This document shows positions 48,927 through 62,911 of a stretch of 64,000 nucleotides of DNA, piece after piece. The DNA is from Apus apus (taxonomy: Eukaryota > Chordata > Aves > Apodiformes > Apodidae), in contig NC_067294.1 of the NCBI RefSeq assembly GCF_020740795.1, positions 5,270,001 through 5,334,000 on the forward strand. The letters run 5' to 3'. A model generated the notes under the pieces. The model was not told where the DNA came from. It did no database searches and worked only from the letters and a program-made list of their open reading frames with translations. Numbering within the stretch: the first letter of the stretch is position 1; each line of letters begins with the position of its first letter. The position numbers and the translations under genes were made by a program.

Positions 48927-51900
48927 ATGGAGCTGAAATGGCTACTGTGTGTGACCCTGCTGGCTCTTGGGACTTTTGCTGTCCAGGCACATGATATGGA
49001 TGATGACAATGATGGGGATGATGTAGTTGATATCGAGGATGACTTGGACGATGGGATTGAGGAGGCAGAAGAGTCAAAGCCTGAAACAAGCACTCCTCCT
49101 CCAACACCAAAGGTTTGGCATGGAACTTCTTCTAAAGATTGATTTAACACTTGTAGTTAATGTAAGTCTGATCAGAGTTGGCTTTGCTTTGCTAACGTTT
49201 GTTTAGTAGCCAGCCCAGCCTTAAACAGTGACATATGTTGTGATGATATTGAAGATCTTATCTGGGAGTAGGGCTTGGAATTAAGCCTGGCTGCTCTGTT
49301 CCTCTCCTCATGTCCCCCACATTCTTCCTGAAAACTTAGATCCGCCCTTGAAATATGTGGTTTGCTGTGATTATCAGGAGTTAGTGCTGAGGTTTCCAGC
49401 TAGATGTGTACTTCAGTTGTAGTTGCAGACTAGAACACGGTGGCTTGACACAAGCAGCAGCAATATTTACATAACTTTTGTATTTATGCTGCAGGGATGT
49501 TCCAAGTGAGCTGTACTTGAGTGTAGAAGAGGGATGTGAGTTGTATATGCCTGTATTTCTTCAGAGTAGAGAATGTGCCTTGGAAGGTGCATAAATGCCT
49601 CTCTCCTCCCATAGGTTACCTACAGGGCCCCAGTCCCAACTGGCGAGGTGTATTTTGTGGAGTCCTTTGATAAAGGAACTCTGGATGGGTGAGTATGGTC
49701 TGAAGGATGATTCAGTATAGCAGATAATTTTTTAAAAATTGGTGAAAGGCTATGAAACCCTCTCTAAATCCTGGGTTATTCTAAACTGAATCAAAGGGCA
49801 GTGGCTGGCAAGGGTTACAGCAGTGATTATATTGGACTGACTGTTAAAAGTGCTGAGCTAAAAGAATATTTCCTGAAATTCTATTAAGAAGCGGGGGTGA
49901 GCCATACAGGAGTAATATTTTAATCCTCATCTGACTTTTTACTTCAGGTAATGTGAGGATGGTGAGGGTTTACATTTGGGGGTTTTTTGTTTGTTTTACA
50001 AAATTATGATGATGACACTGAGGCTATGGTCCTGTTATAGGTAGGGATGGGAAGTGGCAAATGCAGAAGACATTGCAGGCTTGGGCACAGAACTTCTTGG
50101 GGCATCAAGATACTGAGGTGCAGTCATAGCACAGCAAGGGTTATCTTAAGGGCAGGATTTCTAGTCAGGGGGAAAAAAAGTATGGTTTTCTGACCATTGG
50201 ATGTCTGTCTTCTAGATGGATCCTTTCCAGAGCCAAAAAAGATGATACAGATGATGAGATTGCCAAATATGATGGTGAGTCCAACCCAGGTTATGGATGA
50301 TAGATGTTTCTGACATCTTTTGTGAGATCTGAAGAAGAGGTGCAAGTCTTTGTTCTCTGTTTCCCAGTTAAAATTAATGTTCACTAAAGAAAATGGAAGG
50401 AGTGTTTATATACCTGGCTAAGAATATAAAGTGTATTTGTGATGTAGACAAAATACCTACTTGGAGATTTTAAAGTAATTTCTAGCTAATCACTTGAAAA
50501 GGTGGTAGGTTGTATAGGGCATCACTGCAGAATGCTGACTGTCCTGTTCAAAAACGGACTAAACAAAGACTGTCTTGAACAAGTTTTGATAATGTTTGGT
50601 TTACTTCTCCCCAGGTAAATGGGAAGTCCAAGACATGAAGGACACTAAGCTTCCAGGAGACAAAGGGCTTGTAATGGTAACCCGAGCCAAGCATCATGCA
50701 ATTTCATCCAGACTTTCAAAGCCTTTTGTATTTGATACCAAACCCCTTATTATACAGTAAGTAAATGATTGCTTAGTGTTCTGTTATTTCAAGGGTGACA
50801 TGATGACTGAGGTTAATTCCATAACTGAGCTATTGTGGACCGGGGGACTGGATGACAGAGGATACTGTAACCTATTATACTGTTTAAGAGTAAAATAGCG
50901 ACCCAGATGGCTGAAGTGGGAAGGCAGGAACAGTGTAGATCCCTCTGAAGCCTGAAAAGGAACAAAGTATATGAAAACCAGACTTGGTAACTTGTCTTGA
51001 GACTTCAATTCACTGATTTAATTGTAGTAACAAGGTCAGGCAACTGACTTTTGTACTGTTGATTGTGAAAGTGCTTCTCCTTTTGGACAAAAGCTGGCGT
51101 GCATGTAGGTCAGTGCACTTCCTTACACAGTAACTGGCCCTTGTTTCCAAGGTGGAGCAGACAGAGTGGTAAAGATGCACTTGTTTCCTCCTTCCTTTGT
51201 TTCAATCCATCTGTCATGGAAGATGAACAGCTTGCCTAGCTCTGTGGTAGAAGTATCTAGTTGCATGTATGTTAGACTAGCAAGAAGGGGAAAAAAAAAT
51301 CAGTTGAATTGTGGATTGTTACCTACTTCATTAGCTTAAACAAAGAATAAGCTAATTCATATATGCACAAGATAAGGACTGGTCACTTTTGCTTTGCATG
51401 ACTGTTTAGTTTTGACTCAAAATACAAAGCTAAAAATAAGACCCAGTGATCATCCACTTCAGCTGCTGGCATTGAGAGAGGATCAAACATACTTAGCCTA
51501 TTCCTGACAGAGATGTTTTGCCCTTTTCAGACTACTTGACATCCCCAAATATACTGTTCTGTGCTTATAACCCTAAAGGGGCTGCTTCTAGGATCCAATT
51601 TTTGTTACTTTGTTAGCCTTGCAAGTTGAGTTGCCAGTTTGCCATAGTAATTGTGGGGAAAATAATTGGATTGCCTTAATCTCTGTTGCAGTGTCTTACA
51701 TATTGGAAAGCTTTTTCTTCCTTCTCTCTACTTCTAGATCATCATCTTCTAGAACAGTACACAAATTGTTTAATACTTCTTGTTAGGTTGTCTTCTAAAT
51801 CCTCAGTTTCTCTTGTTTCTCAGGCCTTTATGAAGTATTTGCTTAGTCCTTAGAATGCACCATGTATTTTCAGTATTCACTGAGCATGTGATGTAAAGCA

Positions 51901-54900
51901 AACAACAAAATTGTGTAATTCTTAATTTGTGCTTGAAAATTGTGTCTTTAAAGAAGTAATTTTTTGTCATGTTCTCCCCTTTTCTGTCCAAAACTAAAAT
52001 TAGGTATGAAGTAAATTTCCAAAATGGAATAGAGTGTGGTGGGGCCTATGTGAAATTGCTTTCAAAAACCCCTGAATTGAACCTGGTGAGTAATGCTGCT
52101 ACTCTGAGTGTTTCCCATGAACCAAAGCTTTTCCATTTTTTTTCTGAAGAAATCTCTTCATAAAGGTAGCGAAACATATTTAGGACCTGATCTCCAAAGT
52201 ACATTCCACTCAGCAGTTTCCCACTATTTTCAGTTGGAGAGGATAAATACTGAAATCTTCTTGAGTGAAAACTCTGGGTTTTTCTACTAGCTGAGCAATT
52301 CTAAACCTTTGCTGAAGTCTGCAATACCTAATTTCCCTGGGTTCTAGGACTGAAGAGGAGGTATCTCGGGAGAGTAGCCAGTGTCTGAGGAGAAACCTTC
52401 TCAGGAAGCTGTTGCCCAGAAGGAAAATTCCATGTTTTATATTCTAAAACAGACTAATGCAAATAACTGCAATTATACCTTGCATTTATAGCCTTGTCTT
52501 CAACATGTGAACTCACTTGTGAGCTATTGGACACATAAAAGAAAATTAAAACTTGGACTGGATACAACCTTTTATGTTCAGCTGCACAAACTATATAGAA
52601 CCATTTGCTTCATAAATGACCCATTGTCTTAAAAGTGTGGTCAGTGGAAAAGACCATGTTACAACTACTAAGGATTAAGGATAATTTCCCCCCCCCCTCA
52701 ATCATATACCTACCTCAAGTGGTTTAGTCTCTTCAGACAAAACTTAACTGCTGGCTCACTGTGCACAGGTCAGTGGGCTTCCTTTAGCCCACTTGATGGG
52801 AAGTACCTTTTATGATTTGTTACCCAGCCTTCTTTCCTTCTGCAGTCTCATTGTAGCTGTGTTATTAATACAGATAAAAATTATTTTTAGAAAGACACCC
52901 AAAAAAACAGTTGGCTGTCTAACCACTTTCATATGTGCATTGAATTTTAAGATGACTTTAGCAAGAACAAATAGACTTGCTTGCAGTGTTCAAAGGTGAG
53001 ATTATTGTATTCCCTTACTCTCAGATTGAGACAGTACACCAATTTATAAGTGTGTAAATGAAAGCCTCACTTCTAATGCTGCTTATCGCTTTGTGTGAAA
53101 GAACCTCATGGGAATAGTTGTTCATTATTAATAGTAACTGATACTTCTATGTTGGTAGCTTTTAAAATCCTTTATTTTAATGTAGAGATATGCTTAAGCA
53201 TTGTGGTTGTCACTTGCACTTATCTTTTGGATAACACTTGAATAGCTGTTGTTTTTCTTCGGGAAAGTAGAGATCAAAGGTGCAAGATGAAATGCCTGGG
53301 ATAATCTTGGTGTTTTCTCCAGAGGCCTGTAGCCAGGATACCAGCTTTGGTGTGGGGACCTCACTGGCTTGATAGCCAAGTTGCAAAATAACATGTAATG
53401 AGGTGGGAGTTCTTATAGCAGGCAGTGACTTTGGTTCTTTTCAAAATAATAGAATGAAGTTTTGCATTGTTTTTAAAGGATCAGTTCCATGACAAAACTC
53501 CATATACAATCATGTTTGGCCCTGACAAATGTGGAGAGGATTACAAACTGCACTTCATCTTCCGGCACAAAAACCCAAAGACCGGCAAATACGAGGAGAA
53601 GCACGCGAAGCGTCCGGATGCTGACCTGAAGACCTACTTCACTGATAAGAAGACCCATCTTTATACTTTGGGTATGGCCACTCTTAACTATGCATGTTAA
53701 TAGCTGCTACTGTAATTCCTGAGTCAAAAGCTCTTCAAACGAGCCAGATGTATAGTGCGATTCCACAAATATTCAGTTGTTCAACTAAAAAACACTTGAA
53801 AGCTCTGAATGCAAAAGCTGATCTTGCTCTGCAGAGGCTGATTTCTTCCTTGCAATAAGCCTTGATTCATGTAGGAAAGGTCCTGAGACCTTGAACTTAA
53901 CGTTTAAAGGAGAACTGAATTTCAGAGCAGTTGATGTGCTAAATATATCCAAAATAATTGCCAATATCTCTGAACTGTTTTGAATGCTGCTCCCTAGTGT
54001 TTGGGGTATACTCTGCTTGAGATTTAGAGTGATAGTTGTTTTTCTGGCTGCTTTCATAGTACTAGACACACTCAGTTGTTCTGGAAGTACAGTGTCTGTT
54101 ATTTTAGCTAGGACTGAAGTCTTTCAGGGGGTACTCAGGAGGATCTCCAGCTTTTCCTGCTACAGAGGCAGCAATGGATAAAGGAGTGGGATTAAAATCC
54201 TGTGGGTCAGTAGCAGAGTCTTATTATTTGCATTTTACTGAAGATGTACTACATTCTTACTATTAAAAGTAGTACTTCTGTGACAGAGTCAACTTGCCAT
54301 GGGAACTGGTAAATAGCTCTACAAGCTTTTGAGCTAAAGTATACTGAAAGTAGGATTCCTGCAACGAGTTGTCTTTCTCACAAGGTGAGGCATGGTACAT
54401 CATCACTAGTTACACCTTGGCATAAGGAGAAAGGTTCTTGAAAGCAATTGCTGGGCAGGTGGTAGCTTGGATTGCTGAAGTTTTAGTGGTATAGTGGCAG
54501 TGAGTGATGCTTCCTGATTTGTAATGGCTACATCAACTCTTTTCCTTACAGTCTTGAATCCTGATAATAGTTTTGAAATACTGGTTGATCAAACAGTTGT
54601 CAACAGTGGGAATTTGCTAAATGATATGTCTCCTCCTGTGAATCCACCTCGAGAGATTGAGGACCCGAATGACCAGAAACCTGAGGACTGGGATGAGAGA
54701 CCAAAGATCCCAGACCCAGATGCTGTTAAACCAGATGACTGGTAAGCTTTTGGGAGGGGGGGAATTGGAATTTGGTCCTGATCAAAAAGTCTTTCTCAGA
54801 TGACTTATAGAAGGTTTTGAGTCTCACCCTTGTAATCAAAACGCAATCAGTTTAGGTGTCTGAGCAGCAGTTTGGTACAGAAAAGCAGACAGGATCAGTG

Positions 54901-57900
54901 TCCTCTGGGAATTACTGTTTAGTGCTGCTGTTACTGTGCTGCCCACAGATAAAAGTGTTACTGGATCAGCTATGCTAGCTGATGCTTTCGTTCTTGAGAT
55001 CAAAAGATGAGCTGCAAAAGATGTTACTGTTCGTAGTTGTTTGTGTAACACAGTGACAAGTGACTGAAATACCTGATAGCCTAAACTGGAAACTGATACT
55101 GGGTTTCTGTCTTTGAACCTGTGCTTGGTGAACTATGGACTCAATTCCAAGCTCAAAATGCGTTTGCAGCGACCACTGAGGTACTGGATGTTCTGCAGTA
55201 TGTCCATTCTAGGTTGGTTTTAAAAAAAACAAGTAGTATTACCATACAGTTGGCACCAGGATTGTGCCATGAGGCACATGTGTAGGTAACAGATTGCAAG
55301 GCAATTCTGTTCTGAAATCAGGGTGATGCTTACCCTATCTGAAGGGAAGCTGGCTGGTTGTCTAGATCTGTCAGCCTGTTCAGAGTCTAGAATCGTGCCT
55401 TGGGGTGGAGAACTTGTGTGTTTATATGTGATATTTTGTTCTCAAGGGATGAGGATGCTCCTGCAAAGATTGCAGATGAAAATGCTGTGAAGCCAGAGGG
55501 CTGGCTGGATGATGAGCCAGAATACGTAGCAGACCCTGATGCTGAGAAGCCTGAAGATTGGTAAGTTTACTGCCTGTTGCAAATGACAGCAAATATTTCA
55601 TGGCTTTTGTACTGGCTTTTGCAAGTAAAACTAGTTCATAGTTGCTCTCTAACAAAGTTGTCAATTCAGACTATATTGCTTCAAAAGCAGAAGGCAGAGG
55701 TGGTCTGAGGAGTCTTATGTTCCCCTTTGTACTTCTCAACTCTTCTGTGATTGTAAGCTGAACAGGGCAGTGATGGTGATATTGCAGTTGAACCATCTTT
55801 GGAAGGGATCACAGGGGAGGCTGTGTTCAGGGTCTGGCTTTTGAGTTTTTGTGCTTCCTAGCAACTTGAAATCCTCATTGCTTCTGCTGTGTCTTTATCT
55901 ACAGACCTGTGCTGTACTAAGTTTCAGGATCTCCATTTTATGGTAGAAATTTTAATTTTCCCAGAAACTGGGCGTTGTCTAAGTCTTACTCTGTATAAAG
56001 ACAAGGGGCAGACTTAAAAAGTCACTTTTCCTTTTCAGGGATGAGGATATGGATGGTGAATGGGAGGCACCTCAGATTGCAAATCCTAAATGTGAGACAG
56101 CCCCAGGCTGTGGTACCTGGCAGCGACCAATGATTGACAATCCAAACTACAAAGGCAAATGGAAGCCTCCTATGATTGATAATGTGAACTATCAGGTTAG
56201 TGCATTCATTGCTTAAACTGCTGGCCAATGCAGCATTTCTCTTACAAAAGCAGAGTGATGTAGGTTCAGCAGTTGTAATAAAAAATACAAATACTGCTAT
56301 GGTTGTACTGTATTTCAAGTGAACAGATGCAAAGAGCCTTCTTACTTGGTTTCACTTACTTGTAGCATAAATGAAAATTTATTCCCAAAACCTGATGAGT
56401 TGCATCCATAGACATTGTAATGAAATGCAATTAATTGTTCTTCCTCTCCATTCAAAATGGAGTGAAAACTGAAAATTGTATTATAAAGCAGGTGAGGCTA
56501 AATGTCTTGTCTTTCCTAGGGTATATGGAAGCCTAGGAAGATCCCAAACCCACATTTCTTTGAGGACCTGGAACCTTTCAAGATGACTCCTTTCAGTGCT
56601 GTGGGACTTGAGTTGTGGTCAATGACTTCTGACATCTTTTTTGACAACTTTATCATCTGTACTGAGAGAGCTGTGGCTGATGATTGGGCCAATGATGGAT
56701 GGGGACTGAAAAAGGCAGCTGATGGTGCTGCAGAGGTGAGAAACAACCTTTGTTTGCTGACTGAACAGCAGGAGCATTGCTGCTGTTCTGTCCCATAGTC
56801 TTTATCAATACATATCTATATGTACCAAGGTTAGGGGTTGTGATAAACCAAGTATGCTAATGGTTGCTCTAAGTAGCATTGAGTACTCACTGCTCTTTTG
56901 TGAGCTTTTTTACTCTGACAATTGGACTGATAACTTTAGCCTAATTCTTAATTTCTGAACTATGGAAAAAGTACTTGTGGAGGTTATATTTATTTTTTTG
57001 AGGTATGAAATAAAATTATTTGGGTTGGAAGGGACCTTAAAGATCATCTAGTTCCAACCCCCCTGCATGGGCAGGGACACCTCCCACTAGACCAGGTAGC
57101 TCAAAGCCCCATCCAACCTGCTCTGGAACACTTCCAGGGATGGGGCTTCTGCAGCCTCCCTGGGCAACCTGCTCCAGTGCTTCCCCACTGTGACACTAAA
57201 GAATTTCTTTCTTATGTCTAACCTAAATCTGCCCTATTCCAGTTTAAACCATTGCCTCTTGTCCTCTCACTATACATCCTTGTAAAAAGTCCCTGGAAGG
57301 CCACTGTCAGGTCTCTCTGGAGCCTTCTCTTCTCCAGCCCCAACTCTCTCAGCCTGTCCTTATAGGAGAGGTGCTCCAGCCCTCGATCATCTTGTGGCCC
57401 TTATCTGGATTTGCTCCTAGAGCTCTATGTCCTTCTTGTGTTGAGGGCTCCAGAACTGGATAGTACTCCAGGAAATATAATGTTTAGAGTTGCTAAAAAC
57501 ATATTTGAAAATTCTGCTGCTTAAGCTAAACTGCTGAGCTTACTGTATGGGATGGAATCTGACAGTTGTTTTTATCTTGTAGCCTGGTGTTGTGGGCCAG
57601 ATGATGGCAGCTGCTGAAGAACGTCCCTGGCTTTGGGTAGTCTACATCCTCACTGTGGCTTTGCCAGTGTTCCTTGTTGTCCTTTTCTGCTGTTCTGGGA
57701 AGGTATGCATTTCCTCTGATAATAGGTTATATCATGTTTAAAAAGAAATTCAGGAAAATGTCCCTTAACGTCTCAAACCTGGTTTTGACGATTTTGTTTT
57801 AGAAACAGCCAAGTGCTGCAGAATATAAAAAGACTGATGCTCCTCAGCCTGATGTGATGGATGAAGAGAAAGAGGAAGAAAAAGACAAAGGAGACAAGGA

Positions 57901-58812
57901 AGATGAGGAGGAGGAGGAAGCAAATGAGGAAAAGCTAGGTAGGTAAAATAAATTATCTCCAAACAGATCAATAGAATAAACAAGCAGGATTGGCAGATAT
58001 GGAATAGCCAATGATGAACTGAAGATGTCAGAAGAAAGAATGAATTTGGTCTATTTTTATTCCCCTTAGAAGAGAAGCAGAGAAGTGATGCTGACATAGG
58101 AAGTGCTAGTCAAGAGGAGGAGGAAGAGGATGAAGAAGAGGATAGGAAACGTGCATCAGAGGTAAGAGTGCGTAGCCTTTGAGGGAAGTCTTGTGTGCTT
58201 GTTTCCTGAAGTCATGCAGAACAAGCCTTACACAAGCGTTAAAAGTTAACCTGGCTCATGTGTCAGAACTGTGGAAAATGTACTCACTGCAGAGTGGGAA
58301 TTGCTGTGGCCACCTGCAGCAGTGCTGGCCACCTTGCTGAAGGCACTGCTCTGGGCTTTGCATGGTCAGAGCAGGTAGTTGTGTGTGAAGGTCTTGAGGC
58401 AAAAGGCTTTTTTAGCTTTGTGTGCAGTCAGGATGTGACCTCCTCAGTGCTCCGTGCTGACTCAGTGGCTGACTGAAAATGGATGAGTGTTGCCTGAGGT
58501 TAGAAGGATTCTCACAGCAGCAGAAGCTGTTGAGAACTCTCAGCAAATAGTGGATGTCCACTGTGAAAGGAAGAGGGAGGATTTGCATTTGCCATGGACA
58601 GAAGGGCAGGATGGTGAACAGCAGTAGGTCCTTTCAAAAATGAAATCCTCATGTAGAACTGAAAGTGGATTCTTCTTTGTAGGTTTTCTTTAAAATGTTT
58701 TTTAAGGGTATTCTCAGAATCTATTTCCTTGATATTCATATAAATTATTTTCTTGCAGGAGGAGGAAACTGTGAATAGATCACCCAGAAACAGAAAGCCA
58801 AGGAAAGATTGA
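48927..58812 (+). CDS. CANX: Calnexin
   Basis: Type I ER membrane lectin chaperone that binds monoglucosylated N-glycans. The coding exons are 48927-49112, 49615-49688, 50216-50274, 50615-50756, 52004-52085, 53479-53671, 54552-54741, 55447-55560, 56039-56195, 56520-56735, 57583-57702, 57803-57938, 58070-58161 and 58759-58812: 1815 nt, 604 aa (human 592), all in phase. A signal peptide (1 to about 20, ending VQA) is followed by an acidic stretch. The lectin domain contains a Cys pair in IECGGAY and PDKCGED. The proline-rich P-domain (about 275-410) has repeated motifs such as [14 protein letters not shown] and GxWxPPMIDN, and the Cys pair CETAPGC. The transmembrane helix (about 488-508) ends FCCSG with the juxtamembrane cysteines palmitoylated in the family. 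The acidic cytosolic tail ends RKPRKD (human RKPRRE) and keeps the NRSPR phosphosite context. Lumenal calreticulin is excluded by the membrane segment. Introns hold one CR1 copy. Confidence 0.97.
57012..57478 (-). mobile_element. CR1 LINE fragment in CANX intron
   Basis: About 465 bp in minus orientation, beginning GGTTGGAAGGGACC and ATCATCTAGTTCC. It continues through the CCATCCAACCTGCTC, CTAACCTAAATCTGCCC, CTCTTCTCCAGCC and CCAGAACTGGA segments of the CR1 3' region. It lies in the intron between the exons ending at 56735 and starting at 57583. It is the longest CR1 copy in the window. Confidence 0.93.
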
Positions 58813-60650
58813 AAAAAGTTGTAAGAACTTGACCTGTGATTTATTTTTTTTTTCCAAACATGGTTCTGGGAGAGGACCTTGGACACCTTACATTGAAACT
58901 TGGACAAACCTCAAGATTTCACCATCCACAGGTTGCAGTCACACTATCCAATGTAATGGAGTGTCTAGCAGTAAAATATTTGCAATCATCTGTTTTAAAG
59001 AACATCATTCCTGTAGAAAGAATGCATTTAATATAATGGGCTGTGGATTTTGGAATGTAACATAACTAACCTTTTCATTTGTTTTAAATATTCTTTTCTG
59101 GGTTTATGTAGGTTGGTAGAACTTTTCCGATTGCAAACCTTGGCTTAATTTAATATATTAATTAGTGAAAAATAACAATGAATCTCAAAAGTGCTAGGTC
59201 ATAAAAATGCAGTTTTATAACTAGGTTTTTTTTACAAATATGTAAGTTCCTAAATGCACCAATGTCTTTATATCCCTTAATTTGATTATTGTTTGAAGAA
59301 AACTTGTCACTGTATTTGACAGCCCCTCTGTCCTCAAAAGGAAAGAAAAAAAATGGGGATGGGGAGTATGGGGAAGCCAGTAGTGAAACTTTCTAATCAA
59401 CTTCATTATCTTGGGGGGAGGGGAAAGAGGAAGAAGGGCTGGAAGGAAGGAGTTAGTCTGTAGAATATGCATACTGTGCATGGCTAAAGCCCTGTTAAGT
59501 GTTGACAAATGATCTAGGATTTGGAGGGGTCATCTTAATGTGGCATTTAATCCTTCAGACCTTGCAGATAGTGGGTTTTGTTAGTTTGTTAACTCTTTTT
59601 GTAAAGCTAATGGGTTGTTGGGGGGGTGGGGTGGTGTTAGACTACTTCCCCCTTTCCCCTCTGTTCAGCCACTGATGCTTTCCTTTCTCTGTGACTTTAC
59701 AGCTTTTCTTCTGAGTGCAGCTTTGCCTCAGTTGCTGAAGTGCTTCGTGTTCAGCTCATTGTCAAACTCTTCTTTTTATAGCTAGGCTACTCCTTTCCAG
59801 GGTCCAAACACTGGATAGGACAGTGTCCCATATCCTCTCACTGTTATCACTGTATGTCTACTCCTGTAGAAATGGGGGAGGTAGTCAGGTAGACAAGTTG
59901 AACTGAGTGTTTGTTAAGAAAAAAAAAAAAACACACAAGGAAAAAAAGAAAGAAGAAAAAAAACACCAAACCACCAAGATGTCAGTATTGTAGGTGGGGA
60001 AGGAGCATGTGGAATATCCTAACTGGTATGTGAAACTGTTTAAGTCTTTTATCTGCTCTTCATGTAACAAATGCATCCTAAATTATATTGTGAATGTTAG
60101 GGAGTTCCAATTCCAGCTGAATAAATTTTTTTAAAGTGTTGAGTCTACTATATTATACTGTTTCAAACACTTTTTTTTGGTGGAATGCAGGTGATCACTA
60201 CAAGAGCATACCTCTGAGGGTGAAATCTATGTAACTTCATTACACTGTACCAAATATGTTGGCTTTTGGATGTCTATATAGATAAACTTTTTGCCTTTGT
60301 TTAGAGTGAAATTAAATGTCCTGAAATGACTCTTCTTGCACTGAATTTAAGCACTCCAGTGTTGTTTGGTCATAGCATAGGTATAGTTGGGGGAATAATT
60401 CCCAGGGTTTGGGGAGGGAGGTGTTCCAATTACCTTGCAAGCAATCTAACCAGTTACTAAAAGACTCTTGTTTTGGACTTGTTTTTGTTTTGTTGTTTTG
60501 TTTTTTTTTTTTTGTAAAACACCTCTTTCTGCCTGTCCTTATGTTGTATCCCTTGGTTGTTGTGTTTGAAATATTAGTGATCACAAATGCATAGCAGGAT
60601 TTCTTGATCTTTCTGCAGTGTGCAAATAAACTATTGTAAGCAAGATACTG
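58813..60650 (+). other. CANX: CANX 3'UTR with two poly(A) signals
   Basis: AT-rich sequence follows the TGA at 58810-58812. AATAAA hexamers lie at 60120-60125 and 60625-60630, suggesting alternative polyadenylation with 3'UTRs of about 1.3 and 1.8 kb. Poly-A and poly-T-rich runs occur near 59920-59965 and 60500. No gene is seen on either strand. Confidence 0.7.
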
Positions 60651-62150
60651 GAAGTAATTTCAGACTTGTGTTGGGAGCTCTTGCATGTTTAGAATGCCTT
60701 TGCCTGTTGAACACCTGGTAAATACTGCTCCTTGTTGCAAAAAATAGCTTATACTCTGACATGGAAGATGTCATAGCTTAAGCATTGCTATTAGCTTGTT
60801 CTCAGGACTGTATTTTTATCAAGGAGCAGCTGCTATTTTATGACTCTCAGTCCTTGGAGATGAAGTATATGTAAATGGTTTCAATTCAGCTAACATTTTG
60901 AGCACAACATAAAAATCTATTAATCCAATGTTTTTTTAATAATATGCAAATTGCCTTAAATTCCTAAACAACTCGTGCATACATGGTCTTTCAAAGCATC
61001 AGAAGTGAACTTAGGATCTTCTCTCAGCTTTAAATATTATTATATTAAAGCTAATTGTAAATCTACATTTGCTTCTGCTCAGTCTCCTGGAAAGGTCTCC
61101 TGTCTGCATGTTATGGCATTTTTTTATAACATAGTGTATGCTTCTTAAATAATCACTACAATAAATGAAGACTTTCCAAAATGGATAGACAAGGCCAAAG
61201 TTACTTTTTATCCTGCTTTCTGACCTGGTTGGTTCAGTTTAACATCAGCATCTCTCTAATTTTTAGAGGGTTGGAGGAAAAACTAGTAATCTGCTTATCC
61301 CAAGTATTTTTACAACATAGCTGTGTTTTTGAGGTATTGTAGTTGGGCTTAGTTGTAACCTGTGAAGTAGGTTTGTAACTGTTTAAAAATACCTGGAGGT
61401 GTATTTGTGACTTGTGTGTCTGTGCAGCCTGGGGTGGCAGCTTCTGGAAAGGATGTTCTACTCATCTGAGCGTGCAGTGTCTGAAGATGTGGGTGGGGGT
61501 TCAGACAGATGGCAAATCAAAACAAAACCGTAGGGGACTGGGTGCAGACAGGGTCTGAAACTGAAACACAAGGGAGTAGAAGTGCTGAAAACAGGGTGTT
61601 TTGTGTGTTGTTTGGTTGTCAGTGTTTCTCCTAGAGTTGATGCACAATGAAAGAGGAGAGACTGCAGCTAACCAACTAACCTGTTGCAGAAGTGTCCTTG
61701 GATGTGATGTGGCCTTCCTGGGTCTGGCTCATACTGAATTATCACAGCTTGAGGCTCTGACCTGTGAAGTGCATTGCCTGTGTCTGTTTTAAGGTTGACT
61801 CCTGGGCCTGAGGGAGGGTTCTTCCAAGTGCTGAGTGCTGGTAGCCGTTCCTCTCTGTGGATGTCTCTTGCTTTCCATGCCCCTTCCTCAGAAGCAGAGC
61901 ATTCTTGGGCCGTGGCTGACCCCTCTCTCCATCCCCAGCAGTTCCCCTTTCACTCTTGTCTCCTCGTTTCAAAAAGGGTGCTTGTTTTTTTAGCGTTGCT
62001 GAACAGGAGCTCTGGGTATCACCTGCAGAAAAGCCCTGTCCGTTTCTAAAAGGCACCTGTAGCTTCCACTGGGAAAAAAAATAATATATGTATTGATTAA
62101 CCAATAAAGAAGCTGGAAGGCGCCTGGCTTGCTGTGTCTGACTGGCAGAA
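60651..62150. other. CANX-MAML1 intergenic spacer
   Basis: About 1.5 kb of AT-rich sequence, becoming mixed near 61.6 kb. There is no recognised coding, RNA or repeat feature. The two genes are in tandem on the plus strand. Confidence 0.5.
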
Positions 62151-62154
62151 CCTG

Positions 62155-62911
62155 TGCAGGGAGAAGAGCTGGGGGAGGGGCCGGGGGCGGGGCCCGGGCT
62201 GCGGGGCCGGCCGCTGAGCCGCTGCCCCTCCTGTCAATCACCATTGGCCCCGCCCCTCGCCGCGCCTGAGTGGCTGCGCCGCCTCCGTCGCCCCGCCTTC
62301 GCCCCGCCCCCTCGCGGCGCCTGCCTTTTAAACGCGCCTCCAGCCAGCCGCGCTGCCCGCCCCGCCCCTCCCGCCTCATTGGCGCTTTTTCGCCTTCCCA
62401 TTGGCTGGCGGGGCTGCCTGTCACGGCGCGTGACGCGCGGCGCGGCGTGACGTCCCCCCCACCCAGGAAGCTCCGCCTATTTATTCTCAACTCGGCTCTG
62501 GAGGGGAAAAACAATTTCAAGATGGCGGCGGCGCGGATAACAATGGGGAGCCGGGGGTTCGGGCCGGCCCGCGCCTGAGAGCGGCGGCCGCGGGGCCGCG
62601 CCGCGCCGGGGGAGGGCGGAGCGGGCTCCGGGCGGGCCTCGGGGCGGGCGGGCAGCGGCCGCCAGGCAGGGCTGAGGGAGAAGGGGGCAGGGAAGCAGCG
62701 CCGGCCTTGGGGGAGAAGGAGGAAGTGGGGCGGGGGGAGCGGGAGCCGGGCCTGGGGCAGGCAGCGGGGCGAGCCCGGGGGGAGCGCAGGTAAGGCCGGC
62801 GGGGGGAGCGGCGGGGCCGGGGAGGGCCCGGCGGGGGGAGCCCCCGCCATGGCGGGCGGCGGGGTGAGGAGCCGGTGAGCTGCGGCGGCCGTTCCCTCGG
62901 CTCTCCGGCCC
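62155..62911 (+). promoter_or_regulatory. MAML1: CpG island / promoter and 5'UTR of MAML1
   Basis: The CpG-dense region holds inverted CCAAT boxes (ATTGG near 62242, 62378 and 62400), a TGACGTC CRE-like site at 62448-62454 and a CTATTTATTC A/T element near 62478. An AAGATGGCGGC YY1-like site is at 62519-62529. The A/T element suggests a start near 62505-62520, giving a GC-rich 5'UTR of about 400 nt before the ATG at 62912. Long minus-strand open frames here are composition artefacts. Confidence 0.75.
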
